Positions 26,633-35,282 of a stretch of DNA of 64,000 nucleotides are shown here, piece after piece. Both the position numbers and the translations under genes were made by a program. The stretch is taken from assembly GCF_017104965.1 (NCBI RefSeq), contig NZ_JAAGPR010000008.1, forward strand, positions 62,001-126,000, read 5' to 3'. This stretch comes from Paraburkholderia sp. Ac-20340 (GTDB lineage: Bacteria; Pseudomonadota; Gammaproteobacteria; Burkholderiales; Burkholderiaceae). Numbering within the stretch: the stretch's first letter is position 1; each line of letters starts with the position of its first letter. The notes under the pieces were generated by a model, which had not been told where the DNA came from, ran no database searches, and saw only the letters and a list, made by a program, of their open reading frames with translations.

Positions 26633-27682
26633 TCAAACCGGCCAGAGCGGCCCTTCCTGCATGGCGCCAATCTGCTCGCGCAATTCGAGAATGCGCTCTT
26701 CCCAGTAGCGCTGCGTGTTGAACCACGGAAACGCCGCCGGGAACGCGGGATCGTTCCAGCGCCGCGCGAGCCACGCCGAGTAGTGAATCAGCCGCAAGGT
26801 GCGCAGCGCTTCGACCAGATGCAACTCGCGCTGGTCGAACTCGCAGAAGTCCTCGTAACCGGCGAGCAGATCCGCGAGCGCGCGCGACGCATCTGCACGA
26901 TCGCCGGGCAGCAGCAGCCACAGATCCTGGATCGCGGGCCCCATGCGGCTATCGTCGAAGTCGACGAAATGCGGGCCGGCGTCGGTCCACAACACGTTGC
27001 TCGGGTGACAGTCGCCATGCAGACGCAGCGGGCGCACATCGCCCGCGCGTTCGAACGCCGCTTCCACGCCTTCCAGCGCGAGACCGACCGCAGCCTGCCA
27101 CGCGTCGCGCACATCGGCGGGCACAAAACCGTGTTCGAGCAGAAACGTGCGCGGCTCGTAGCCATAGCTTTCGATGTCGATGGCAGGACGCTCGCGATAC
27201 GGATGCAGCGCGCCCACCGCATGAATGCGGCCGATAAAACGGCCGATCCATTCGAGCGTTTCGCTGCGATCGAGATCGGGCGCGCGGCCACCGCGACGCT
27301 CGAACAAGGAGAAGCGAAAACCTTCGTGCTCGTGCAGCGAGCGGCCTTCGAGTACCAGTGCGGGCACGCCGGGAATTTCGCGAGCGGCCAGTTCGGCCAC
27401 GAAAGCGTGCTCTTCGAGAATGGCCTCGTCGCTCCAGCGCCCCGGCCGATAAAACTTGGCGACGAGCGGCGCTTCGTCTTCCACGCCAATCTGATAGACG
27501 CGGTTTTCGTAGCTGTTGAGCGCGAGCATGCGGCCGTCGGTGCGACGGCCTGCGGGCATCAGCACGCCGTCGACGGCGTCGAGCACGCACTCGGGCGTCA
27601 GGCGCGCGTAGGGCGCGAGCGAATCTCCCGCAGCGCCGGATTCGTCAGCCGCGTCGGAAGAAGAGGAGGTGTGATCGTTCAT
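26633..27682 (-). CDS. srkA: Stress response kinase, SrkA/RdoA (YihE)-like
   Basis: Aminoglycoside-phosphotransferase-fold Ser/Thr kinase of 349 residues. Visible are SYENRVYQIGVED and the ATP-site Lys in VAKFYRPGRW, the catalytic HGDCHPSNVLW and the metal-binding FVDFDDSRMGP. The motif set and length match E. coli SrkA (YihE), which supports survival under envelope stress. The start at 27682 is tentative; an ATG five codons upstream (27697) is possible and neither has a strong ribosome site. It is convergent with the DUF3857 gene. Confidence 0.9.
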   Translation of the reverse strand: MNDHTSSSSDAADESGAAGDSLAPYARLTPECVLDAVDGVLMPAGRRTDGRMLALNSYENRVYQIGVEDEAPLVAKFYRPGRWSDEAILEEHAFVAELAAREIPGVPALVLEGRSLHEHEGFRFSLFERRGGRAPDLDRSETLEWIGRFIGRIHAVGALHPYRERPAIDIESYGYEPRTFLLEHGFVPADVRDAWQAAVGLALEGVEAAFERAGDVRPLRLHGDCHPSNVLWTDAGPHFVDFDDSRMGPAIQDLWLLLPGDRADASRALADLLAGYEDFCEFDQRELHLVEALRTLRLIHYSAWLARRWNDPAFPAAFPWFNTQRYWEERILELREQIGAMQEGPLWPV

Positions 27683-27857
27683 CCCCGCATTGTGCATCTT
27701 GCGGGCCGCGGCGGCGAGTTGCGCGCTGCGTCCGGCGTAATCGCGGCGTGCGGATCGCACACGCCGCGTACATGCGCTGCGGGGTTGAGGCGCTGCGCAT
27801 TGCGCACGCCAGGGAGCGGAGCGCGACGGCGCTACCGGTCAGGACAGGTACTGAACC

Positions 27858-28070
27858 TCAGTGAACTTTGGCACCGGCGGGCATTACCTGCTCGCCCGTA
27901 TCGATCAGATCTTCCAGAAAAAAGGGCTCGGTATTGAGCTGACGCGATGCGCCGGGTTCGCCGACGTACCACGTCACCATGGCCATGTCGCCGAGAATAC
28001 GCATCACGATGCCGCGTGCGTCATGAGGCACGGCGATATGGACGGTGCGGACAATAGAACCGATTTGCAT
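27858..28070 (-). CDS. Small conserved-looking hypothetical protein
   Basis: A 70-residue protein with no signal peptide or membrane helix, mixed alpha/beta with a compact hydrophobic core (VRTVHIAVPHDARGIVMRILGDMAMVTW). The ATG at 28070 is preferred because a GGGGAA ribosome site precedes it. The family is not recognised. An inverted repeat (28121-28134) lies about 50 bases upstream. Confidence 0.7.
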   Translation of the reverse strand: MQIGSIVRTVHIAVPHDARGIVMRILGDMAMVTWYVGEPGASRQLNTEPFFLEDLIDTGEQVMPAGAKVH

Positions 28071-28120
28071 GATGTTTCCCCGTTCCCAAGTCAATGCCGT
28101 CTTCCCCGCAGGAAAGGCCG

Positions 28121-28134
28121 GTCAGTGTACTGAC
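28121..28134. promoter_or_regulatory. Inverted repeat upstream of small hypothetical gene
   Basis: GTCAGT-GT-ACTGAC, a 6-bp perfect inverted repeat with a 2-base centre. It is a possible dimer-binding site for control of the small gene ending at 27858; weak on its own. Confidence 0.35.
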
Positions 28135-28758
28135 AAAAACCCGTGCGCATACGAGGTTGCGCACACATTCAACCTGCGCCGGCAACCTGCCGCACACTCC
28201 ATTGCATCGTCGCGCGACATGATGACGAAACCGCGACGATACCCGCAGGAGCGCACGTGCGTGCTAAACCGGTTTACGCATTGTTGCCTTTTTGGCCCCG
28301 CGCGCAAAGCAAAAAAATAGGGGGGCCGATCCACGCGCAACACGCTGTATTCACGTGCCGGGCGTATCGACCCCACCATCACTTTCGCACGAAGCCCGCG
28401 CGCCTGCAGTGCTATCCGCATGCGCCGCCGGCCCGGCAAAAGGCTGACTGTACCAGATGGTGAACCGGCTTCCTGAACTTCAGCATGCTGACGACCGGGC
28501 ACGAAAGGGCAGACCATAACCCATATCGACGACATTTCCGTGACGCCTGCACTTGCGCGCTGCACCGGCCGCGAACCGCATCGAATGCACATTGTGCCGT
28601 TGAAATAGCGATATTCAGTTGCGCACGCAACAACATGAGCGCGCGCGTCGCACAAAAACAGGCGCTAAAAGTGCGGATCGGCACGGCAAGGTTCGCGCAA
28701 CAGGCGTATCGTTGCGCCTTTGCGATTTTCGCCAGCTTTTCACTAAGGAGTCCATGTC
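28135..28758. other. Long intergenic region
   Basis: About 620 bases between divergent genes, with lower GC and no convincing gene. A GCACA-T-TGTGC palindrome lies at 28587-28597. Open frames in it (for example 28412-28771 on the minus strand) are Cys/Arg-rich, lack ribosome sites and overlap the transporter start. Confidence 0.45.
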
Positions 28759-30000
28759 GTGACTGCATCATCGGGCGCCGGCAGCAAGGCCGCCCCTTCG
28801 GCCATTCCCTATATCGAGCGCGGCACGCGTGAGTTCTGGCGCGCGAGTCTCGCGCTGCTGTTCGCGGGCTATGCCACGTTTTCGCTGCTCTACTGCGTGC
28901 AGCCGCTGTTGCCCGCGTTCTCGCAGACCTTCGGCGTGAGCCCCGCGCAAAGCAGCCTCTCGCTGTCGTTCAGCACGGCCGCGCTGGCCTGCGCGATCTT
29001 CGTGGCGGGCTTCGTCTCCGAAGGCTGGAGCCGTCGCACGATGATGACAGCGTCGCTCACGGCGTCTTCGCTGCTCACCCTCGCGGTGGCGTTCGTGCCG
29101 CACTGGAACACGCTGCTGGTGCTGCGCATGCTCGAAGGCATCGCGCTGGGCGGCGTGCCCGCCGTCGCCATGGCCTGGCTCGCCGAAGAGATGCACCCCG
29201 AAGGCCTCGGCCTTTCCATGGGGCTGTACGTGGGCGGCACCGCCATCGGCGGGATGGCCGGACGGGTGATCACCGGCATTTGCACCGACCTGTTCGGCTG
29301 GCGCGTGGCGGTTGCCGTGATCGGCGTGCTGGGGCTCGCGTCGATGTTCGCGTTCCGCTCGCTTTTGCCGCCCTCGCGCCATTTCGTGCCGAAGAGCGGC
29401 CTGGGCTTCGCGCATCATCGCGCGGCGCTGCTGCGCCATCTCGCGCGGCCCGGCCTGCCCGTGCTGTTTTCGCTGGGCTTCGTGCTGATGGGCAGCTTCG
29501 TCACGCTCTACAACTACATCGGCTACCGGCTGATCGCGCCGCCCTACAACATGAGCCAGGCGGCGATCGGCGCGATCTTTCTCGTGTATCTGACCGGCGT
29601 GGTCGCGTCGCCGTGGTCGGGCCGCATGGCCGATACCTTCGGGCGCGGCCGCGTGCTGATCGTCAGTCTTGCGCTGATGCTGATCGGCGTCGTGCTCACG
29701 ATGTTCGCGCCGATCGGCGCGATTGCGGCGGGCATCGCGTTTCTGACGATCGGCTTTTTCGCGGGCCATTCGGTGGCGAGCGGCTGGGTCGGACGCCTCG
29801 CGCGCGAAGCGAAAGGCCAGGCGGCGGCACTCTATTTGTTGAGCTACTACCTGGGTTCGAGCATCATGGGTTCGGTCGGCGGTCACTTCTGGGCCGCGTT
29901 TGGCTGGGGCGGCGTGGCGGGTCTCGTGGCCGCGTTGCTCGTGCTGGGCCTGGCTGGCGCGAGTCTGCTGCGCAAACGCGAGCAGGCCGGCGCGGCCTGA
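28759..30000 (+). CDS. MFS transporter, YnfM-like
   Basis: Major facilitator of 413 residues, about twelve helices. The segment FSLLYCVQPLLPAFSQTFGVSPAQSSLSLS at residues 36-65 and GLYVGGTAIGGMAGR in helix 5 match the YnfM-type drug/arabinose-exporter branch. The start is a GTG with AAGGAG 8 bases upstream; an out-of-frame ATG at 28754 opens only a two-codon frame. Substrate unknown. Confidence 0.9.
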   Translation: MTASSGAGSKAAPSAIPYIERGTREFWRASLALLFAGYATFSLLYCVQPLLPAFSQTFGVSPAQSSLSLSFSTAALACAIFVAGFVSEGWSRRTMMTASLTASSLLTLAVAFVPHWNTLLVLRMLEGIALGGVPAVAMAWLAEEMHPEGLGLSMGLYVGGTAIGGMAGRVITGICTDLFGWRVAVAVIGVLGLASMFAFRSLLPPSRHFVPKSGLGFAHHRAALLRHLARPGLPVLFSLGFVLMGSFVTLYNYIGYRLIAPPYNMSQAAIGAIFLVYLTGVVASPWSGRMADTFGRGRVLIVSLALMLIGVVLTMFAPIGAIAAGIAFLTIGFFAGHSVASGWVGRLAREAKGQAAALYLLSYYLGSSIMGSVGGHFWAAFGWGGVAGLVAALLVLGLAGASLLRKREQAGAA

Positions 30001-30320
30001 TCCGGCGCGTCACCTGGACACAGCCGGACACACCCGGCATCACGCGGAACGCAGAACGCATCGCCGGAACCGGCTGACGAAAGCTGTTCGTAACCTTGAA
30101 GATGAGGCGCAAGCGTGTTGCAGCGCACCCGGCACGGCGGCTCAAAGTCCCGCCAGGCGGGGCCACGCAGCGAGGCGCAGACAACACAGCAGCACGTCTG
30201 CGTGCCTCCACGTTTGCAGCCCTCACCTATACTCGATTCAGGGCCGAAGCTGCCGCGTCGCGCGCGACGTTATCGCGGCAGGAAGGACACTCGCCGGCCC
30301 CTAATGACAAGGAGACGAGC
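30001..30320. other. Intergenic region
   Basis: 320 bases between the MFS gene and a small membrane protein gene. TATACT at 30228-30233 is a likely -10 box for the small gene; the -35 is not convincing. Nothing else seen. Confidence 0.4.
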
Positions 30321-30506
30321 ATGTCAGGTTATTTCACGATCGGCGACTTCGTGATGATCATCCCGATGGCCCTTGCAGGCGCGCTTTTTCTGGGGGCCGT
30401 GCCCTGCTCGACTGAATTCAGACATAACTCGTTGCGGATCATCGGCGCGTTGATCGGAGCGCTCGCGGCGGTCGCGCTAGTCGAAACGCTGCCTGCGTTG
30501 ATGTAA
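30321..30506 (+). CDS. Small membrane protein, hypothetical
   Basis: A 61-residue protein with two likely membrane helices (DFVMIIPMALAGALFLGAV and IIGALIGALAAVALVETL) joined by a short polar loop. A strong AAGGAG site lies 6 bases before the ATG, which supports a real gene. Family unrecognised. Its stop codon lies in a 13-bp tandem duplication. Confidence 0.75.
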   Translation: MSGYFTIGDFVMIIPMALAGALFLGAVPCSTEFRHNSLRIIGALIGALAAVALVETLPALM

Positions 30507-30520
30507 CGCGTTGATGTAAC
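30495..30520. repeat. 13-bp tandem duplication across a stop codon
   Basis: Two perfect copies of GCGTTGATGTAAC. The first contains the last two sense codons and the TAA of the small membrane protein gene; the second repeats them downstream. Confidence 0.85.
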
Positions 30521-30593
30521 GATCCGGCGCTTTATCCATCCATGTTTGTCGCACGCGCCCTTCAGGGCGCGCGTGATCCTGCACGCGTCTAAC

Positions 30594-30643
30594 GCACCCC
30601 TAACGCACCCCAACGCCCGCACCCCTAACGCACCCCAACGCCC
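30594..30643. repeat. 25-bp tandem duplication across a stop codon
   Basis: Two perfect 25-base copies (30594-30618 and 30619-30643), each with an internal GCACCCC/CGCACCCC echo. The right copy contains the stop codon (30625-30627, minus strand) and final codons of the desaturase gene. Confidence 0.88.
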
Positions 30644-31662
30644 GGCTGCAAACCGCGCAACTGCCGTAGCGCCGCGCGCCAGTAGGCTTCGCGCTTTGGC
30701 GCGCCGGTGGCGGCCGCGGCTTCGGCGAGATCCGGCAACACGGACCACGGCAAAGTCGGATGCAGATGATGTTGCCGATGCAGATGATGATTCATCAGCA
30801 TCAAGCCAACCACGCGCGGCACGCGAAAATCGCGCGCACGCCCCGGTTCGTCGAGCGCGACGCCGTAATGCGGCAGGTTATCCGCCAGCGACAGCCACAA
30901 ACCGCGCAGATACATCGCCAGCACGAGCACCGGCCAGGCCTTCCCGTACAGCGCGAAAGCGCCTGCATAAAGCACGATCGAACCGAGCCAGTCGCGCCGC
31001 GCGCGGCTTCGTTTCGTGGGGTCCTGCACGTGGTTCGAGAAAAGACGCTGCACCTGTGCGCCTTCTTCGCCCTGCGCGGCCACCCCGCGCTCGATCACCG
31101 TGCGCGCGAGGCGCACCGGCACGAACGCCAGCAGCGGCGCGAGCAGTTCCGCCACATAAAGACCGCCGAGCAGACGCACATACCAGGCGATGCGGCGCAT
31201 CCAGCGCGGACCGTGCGCATCGTCGACATCGGGACGATCGAAGGCTTCGCGCGTGAAGCGGTGATGCATCAGGTGTCCGAAACGTACCGCGTCGAACGGC
31301 ATCGCCAGGCCAATCGCCAGCAGCCGCGCGAGCGCTTCATTGGCGCGGCGCGAACGCAGCAATTGCCCGTGGATGCCTTCGTGAATCAAACCCCAGTGCG
31401 CGGGCGTCGCCAGCACGACCGGCACGAGCGTCGCCAGCAGCGCAAGCGTCGGCCCGCCTGCGGCATGCAGCAGCAAGGGCAAGCCGACTAGCTGATAAAC
31501 CAGCACCAGCCCGGTTACGCCGATCAGCGCGACGTTCGCGCGCACCGGAATCGCGCGCCGCAACGCCGCCGTGGCTGGCCGCGCGGCAAGTGGCTCCGCA
31601 TTGACCGCATGGGTCGCATCGACCTCGGCGGACACAGGACGAACGGCGCTCGTAGACTCCAT
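30625..31662 (-). CDS. Fatty acid desaturase family protein
   Basis: Membrane di-iron enzyme of 345 residues. The three His clusters are visible: HEGIH, HLMHH and HHLHRQHH, plus LADNLPHYG. Several hydrophobic helices surround them. Family members insert double bonds or hydroxylate lipid chains; the substrate is not known. Of three close in-frame starts, the ATG at 31662 is chosen because GAGGT lies 6 bases upstream. The C-terminal codons fall in a 25-bp duplication, so the tail may vary between strains. Confidence 0.87.
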   Translation of the reverse strand: MESTSAVRPVSAEVDATHAVNAEPLAARPATAALRRAIPVRANVALIGVTGLVLVYQLVGLPLLLHAAGGPTLALLATLVPVVLATPAHWGLIHEGIHGQLLRSRRANEALARLLAIGLAMPFDAVRFGHLMHHRFTREAFDRPDVDDAHGPRWMRRIAWYVRLLGGLYVAELLAPLLAFVPVRLARTVIERGVAAQGEEGAQVQRLFSNHVQDPTKRSRARRDWLGSIVLYAGAFALYGKAWPVLVLAMYLRGLWLSLADNLPHYGVALDEPGRARDFRVPRVVGLMLMNHHLHRQHHLHPTLPWSVLPDLAEAAAATGAPKREAYWRAALRQLRGLQPGVGVR

Positions 31663-31849
31663 CGGCATACCTCGCGGCAAAGACTGCCGCGAAAATAGCA
31701 GCGCCGCGTGACAGCGAGAAGGCGCGCGTCTTGCAGCGCATTACGACCGCGCGAACGGGTGCAAAGCACGCTCTGCATCGACGAAAAAAAACCGCCTCGC
31801 GCGAGGCGAAGCGGTTTCCATACCTTGCACGCGAACGCGCATCAGCGCA

Positions 31850-32893
31850 TCAGATTGCCTGATCGGTCGACGGCTTTTCCCACAGATTGATGCCGCCTTC
31901 GGTTGCGAAGCGATCGATTTCGGCGAGTTCTTCCGCCGAGAATTCGAGGTTCTTCAGCGCCGCGACGTTCTCGCGCACCTGCTCCGCACGGCTCGCGCCG
32001 ATCAGCGCCGACGTCACGCGGCCGCCGCGCAGCGTCCACGCAATCGCCATCTGCGCGAGGCTCTGGCCGCGACGCTGGGCGAGTTCGTTGAGCTTGCGCA
32101 CGTGCTCGATGTTTTCCGCGCTCAGATGCTCGCTCTTGAGCGAGCCGCCGCCCGGACGGTTCACGCGCGCATCTTCGGGCACGCCGTTCAGATACTTGTT
32201 CGTGAGCAGACCTTGCGCGAGCGGCGTGAAAGCGATGCTGCCCGTGCCGATGTCTTCGAGCGTATCGAGCAGGTCATGCTCGATCCAGCGGTTGAGCAGG
32301 TTGTACGACGGCTGATGGATCAGCAGCGGCACCTTGTACTCAGCCAGCAGCTTCGCCATTTCGCGCGTCTTCTGCGCCGAGTACGACGAAATGCCCACAT
32401 AGAGCGCCTTGCCCTGCTGCACGGCCGTGGCGAGCGCGCCCGCGGTTTCTTCCAGCGGCGTTTCCGCATCGAAACGATGCGAATAGAAGATATCGACGTA
32501 ATCGAGACCCATGCGCTGCAGGCTCTGGTCGAGGCTCGCGAGCACATACTTGCGCGAGCCGCCGCCCTGACCGTACGGACCCGGCCACATGTCCCAGCCT
32601 GCCTTCGACGAGATCAGCAGTTCGTCGCGGTACGGGCGGAAATCGTCCTTGAAAATACGGCCGAAGTTGGTTTCCGCGCTGCCGTAGGGCGGCCCGTAAT
32701 TGTTGGCGAGATCGAAGTGCGTGATGCCGAGGTCGAAGGCCGTGCGCAGGATTTCACGCTGCGTCGAAATCGGCGTAGTGTCGCCGAAGTTGTGCCACAG
32801 GCCGAGCGACAGTGCCGGCAACTTGAGTCCCGACTTGCCGCAAAAGCGGTATTGCATCTCCGAATAGCGTTCAGCAGCTGCTTCGTAGGCCAT
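31850..32893 (-). CDS. Aldo/keto reductase, L-glyceraldehyde-3-phosphate reductase (YghZ/MgrA)-like
   Basis: NADPH-dependent TIM-barrel reductase of 347 residues. The catalytic tetrad residues are visible: Asp and Tyr in FDLANNYG, Lys in LISSKAG and His in IFYSHRFD. The GPPYGSAETNFGR and MWPGPYGQGGGSRKY segments mark the YghZ branch, which detoxifies methylglyoxal and reduces L-glyceraldehyde 3-phosphate. The ATG at 32893 has a GAGG site; a longer upstream frame has none. Confidence 0.92.
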   Translation of the reverse strand: MAYEAAAERYSEMQYRFCGKSGLKLPALSLGLWHNFGDTTPISTQREILRTAFDLGITHFDLANNYGPPYGSAETNFGRIFKDDFRPYRDELLISSKAGWDMWPGPYGQGGGSRKYVLASLDQSLQRMGLDYVDIFYSHRFDAETPLEETAGALATAVQQGKALYVGISSYSAQKTREMAKLLAEYKVPLLIHQPSYNLLNRWIEHDLLDTLEDIGTGSIAFTPLAQGLLTNKYLNGVPEDARVNRPGGGSLKSEHLSAENIEHVRKLNELAQRRGQSLAQMAIAWTLRGGRVTSALIGASRAEQVRENVAALKNLEFSAEELAEIDRFATEGGINLWEKPSTDQAI

Positions 32894-33083
32894 CTTGAAT
32901 CCTCGAACGAGAACTGGTTTCAGAAAGTCCGGCGGCGGCGCGCAAAGCCTGCGCATATTGCGCGAATAACGCAGCAATAGCGCCATAAACGCCCCAAATA
33001 GCGGGATATGGCGCACCACGCGGCTTGCCATGCTAGCCGATCCGCGCGCTCCTTGCAGATGTCCATCATGTGGGACAGGACAA

Positions 33084-33112
33084 TGGACGTTGCCGCCGCG
33101 CTCACCTACACT
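33084..33112 (+). promoter_or_regulatory. Probable sigma-70 promoter of the DUF3185 gene
   Basis: TGGACG and TACACT, each matching 4 of 6 consensus bases, are separated by 17 bases. Transcription would start about 23 bases before the ATG at 33142. Confidence 0.45.
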
Positions 33113-33141
33113 GCGGCGTCCGTCCCTTGCATGGAGTCTTT

Positions 33142-33348
33142 ATGGTCAAAGCGCTTTCGTTCGCGCTGATCGCCTGCGGCGTCGCGCTGCTTTACTTCGG
33201 CGGTCAGTCGTTTCACTCGTTCTCGAACGACGTTTCGCGCATCGTCACCGGCGCGCCTACCGACCGCACGATGATCCTGATCGTGGCTGGCGCGGCTGCA
33301 ACGGTCGCCGGCTTGACCGGTCTGGTGGTATCGGGACGCCGGCGTTAA
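33142..33348 (+). CDS. DUF3185 family small membrane protein
   Basis: A 68-residue protein with two membrane helices (ALSFALIACGVALLYFG and MILIVAGAAATVAGLTGLVV) flanking a polar loop, FSNDVSRIVTGAPTDRT, that is the family hallmark. It ends in a basic SGRRR tail. A GGAG site lies 6 bases before the ATG. Function unknown. Confidence 0.88.
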   Translation: MVKALSFALIACGVALLYFGGQSFHSFSNDVSRIVTGAPTDRTMILIVAGAAATVAGLTGLVVSGRRR

Positions 33349-33365
33349 GCCGACGCCCTTCAAGA

Positions 33366-33415
33366 CGACACCGGGCGACACCAGACGACACCAGGCGACA
33401 CCCGGCAACGCCGGG
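33366..33415. repeat. 10-bp tandem repeat, four to five copies, ending in a hairpin
   Basis: Five 10-base units (33366, 33376, 33386, 33396 and a divergent 33406) around CGACACCNGG. The end forms a CCCGGC/GCCGGG hairpin (33401-33415) with a 3-base loop but no thymine run. It fills the gap between two convergent genes. Confidence 0.85.
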
Positions 33416-33432
33416 CGCCATCGAGCCTGGCG

Positions 33433-34197
33433 TCAGAGCAGCTTGACCTCGGGCAGCGAAGCCGAGCGCGTGCCCGGCAGCGGCACGTTGCTCGCGCCGT
33501 GGTAGGTGTAGACGAGCGAGAACTTCACGTCGTCGCTCTGGTTCTGCCCCGCCGAGTGCAGCGTATTGCAGTGGAAAAACACGACATCGCCCTTTTGCAG
33601 CGTGGGCGATGTCGCCTTGTCGATCCATGCCTGGTTGTCCGGCAGATCGGAGCGGAAAAACTTCGCGCTGTCGAAGCTGCCCGACGTGAACGGCGCCGTA
33701 TGCGAGCCCGGCACGAACCACAGGCCGCCGTTCTCGATGGTTTCCGGCCCGAGCGCGAGCCACACCGAAACCAGATCGTCGCGCTCGAACGACCAGTAGC
33801 GCACATCGCGATGCCAGCCGGTCAGGCTGCCGTAGGCGGGGTGCTTGGTCATCATGCAGTTGTGATGCACGCGCGAAAGCACCGGCTCCTCGCCGAAATA
33901 CAGCTCCATCCAGCCCGCGATCTCGGGCGACGTCGCCCACTCGCGGAACAGCGGATGACGCCCATGCGCGTCGAGCAGACGCCGCACCGTATGGCCGCCG
34001 GGCGCGTCCTTCGAATCGGGCGCGCCGGGATATCGCAGATCGGCTTCGAATTCGAGCGGCGCCACGGCCGCCTCCAACTGCTCCTGCGCCACGCGCTTGA
34101 TCTCGTCGCACCGCTCGGGCGAAACGAGCCCCGGCACGACCACGAAACCGCGCTCGTGCAGCGCCTGCACCTGTTCCTTCTTTGACTGGACTGACAT
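33433..34197 (-). CDS. Phytanoyl-CoA dioxygenase (PhyH) family protein
   Basis: Fe(II)/2-oxoglutarate-dependent oxygenase of 254 residues. The iron ligands are visible as His and Asp in GWHRDVRYWS and the distal His in NTLHSAGQNQS; an Arg that could bind 2-oxoglutarate is not obvious, because that region reads SLVYTYH. PhyH enzymes hydroxylate small molecules or acyl-CoAs. The ATG at 34197 has GGAAG upstream. The gene stands alone, so its substrate is unknown. Confidence 0.88.
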   Translation of the reverse strand: MSVQSKKEQVQALHERGFVVVPGLVSPERCDEIKRVAQEQLEAAVAPLEFEADLRYPGAPDSKDAPGGHTVRRLLDAHGRHPLFREWATSPEIAGWMELYFGEEPVLSRVHHNCMMTKHPAYGSLTGWHRDVRYWSFERDDLVSVWLALGPETIENGGLWFVPGSHTAPFTSGSFDSAKFFRSDLPDNQAWIDKATSPTLQKGDVVFFHCNTLHSAGQNQSDDVKFSLVYTYHGASNVPLPGTRSASLPEVKLL

Positions 34198-34775
34198 GAG
34201 ACTTCCGTTATTCGAGGCCTGCAAAGACCGCGGCCATCCGGACCGCGGCTGCGGCGCCGCGCTCGATGCGTTGATGCACTAGAAGCGCGCCGTCCGCTCG
34301 ATTGTAAGAGCGCGCGCACGCGGCAGGAAGCGGCGCGCGCACGCATCGATGCTCACATCGACGCACATCGATGAAGCAGCACCGCACCGGCATGGCGACT
34401 AAGGGCGCGATGACATGCATCAAGAACGCGCGGGGAACCGGCGGGGGCGGGTATTAACCGACTTTCGGGCGTCATGATTCGCGTGTAGTCTGCCCGCATG
34501 CTGTTTTTCGACAAAGAACATCTATCGCGCGGACGAACCGCCGTCGAGCCTTGGCCCACCGGGGCCGCGGCCCTTTCAGGTTCATCCCGGCGCGCCCTCT
34601 CCCGCCCTGCGCACACCAGCCGGCCAGCCCTGCGTTTCCCTTTATTGTGACCACGCTAAAAATAGGCACGTTTGGTGCTGTGGATAGGGCACGCACCGCA
34701 CGCACACCTGCTCGAATCGATGCGCCGCTCATGGCGCGCTTCGAACTTCGTACCGAATCCGACACTGCTCACACC
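34198..34775. other. Intergenic region
   Basis: About 580 bases upstream of the PhyH gene (minus) and the basic hypothetical protein (plus). Several open frames exist but none has a ribosome site or coding-like residue content. Nothing else recognised. Confidence 0.4.
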
Positions 34776-35135
34776 ATGAATACCCTTTCCGATACCCGTC
34801 GCATGAGCCATGCTGCCCTGAAAGCGGCGCGCCCCGCCCGCCGCCATGTCGTGCGCGCCCTGCGCCACCATGCCGCGCGCACGCGCGCAATCGCTCAACA
34901 GGTACGCGCAGCGCATCCGGTCGACAACATGCGCACGTGGTTCCATACGTTCTTCTCGGTGCTGCGCCAGCGCGCCGGTTCGCGCCACTTCTCGCTGCGC
35001 ACGCTGCTGTATCGGCCGAATGCGACGCTGCGCGCGCTGGCTGCGCCGTCGACCGTGCATACGGCCCGCAACGCGCGCCGGCCGCGCCGTAACACGCCCA
35101 GCAGCGAAGGCTGGTTCGGCTTCGCGATGCGCTAA
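34776..35135 (+). CDS. Arg/His-rich basic hypothetical protein
   Basis: Unrecognised 119-residue protein, strongly basic (many Arg and His), with a hydrophobic-aromatic middle (MRTWFHTFFSVLRQ) and a terminal SSEGWFGFAMR. Codon use resembles neighbouring genes, and a strong terminator begins 47 bases after the stop, both of which favour a real gene. The ATG at 34776 is a guess; an open extension reaches 34551. It could bind nucleic acid or membrane; no function is claimed. Confidence 0.5.
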   Translation: MNTLSDTRRMSHAALKAARPARRHVVRALRHHAARTRAIAQQVRAAHPVDNMRTWFHTFFSVLRQRAGSRHFSLRTLLYRPNATLRALAAPSTVHTARNARRPRRNTPSSEGWFGFAMR

Positions 35136-35181
35136 ACGACGCGTTAAAGCGCGGCGGCATGCCACGCCGCACCGCATAACA

Positions 35182-35218
35182 AAAAACCCCGCCCGGGCTT
35201 GCGCCCTGCGGGGTTTTT
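35182..35218. terminator. Bidirectional Rho-independent terminator
   Basis: Eleven-base arms (35182-35192 with 35208-35218) made of five A/T pairs and a GC core. Adenines on one side and thymines on the other let it serve both the basic hypothetical gene and the convergent metK. Confidence 0.93.
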
Positions 35219-35282
35219 CTTTGCGCGACGATGAACGGGAAGGCCGGTGTCAAACCAGCCTTCGCGCAGCGTGCTTCGCGGC

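Noticed and set aside
28754..28762. Two-codon upstream frame (ATG TCG TGA) overlapping the MFS GTG start
   Set aside because: Too short to judge; most likely incidental.
28412..28771. Minus-strand 119-residue frame in the gap before the MFS gene
   Set aside because: Cys/Arg-rich, no ribosome site, and it overlaps the MFS start on the opposite strand.
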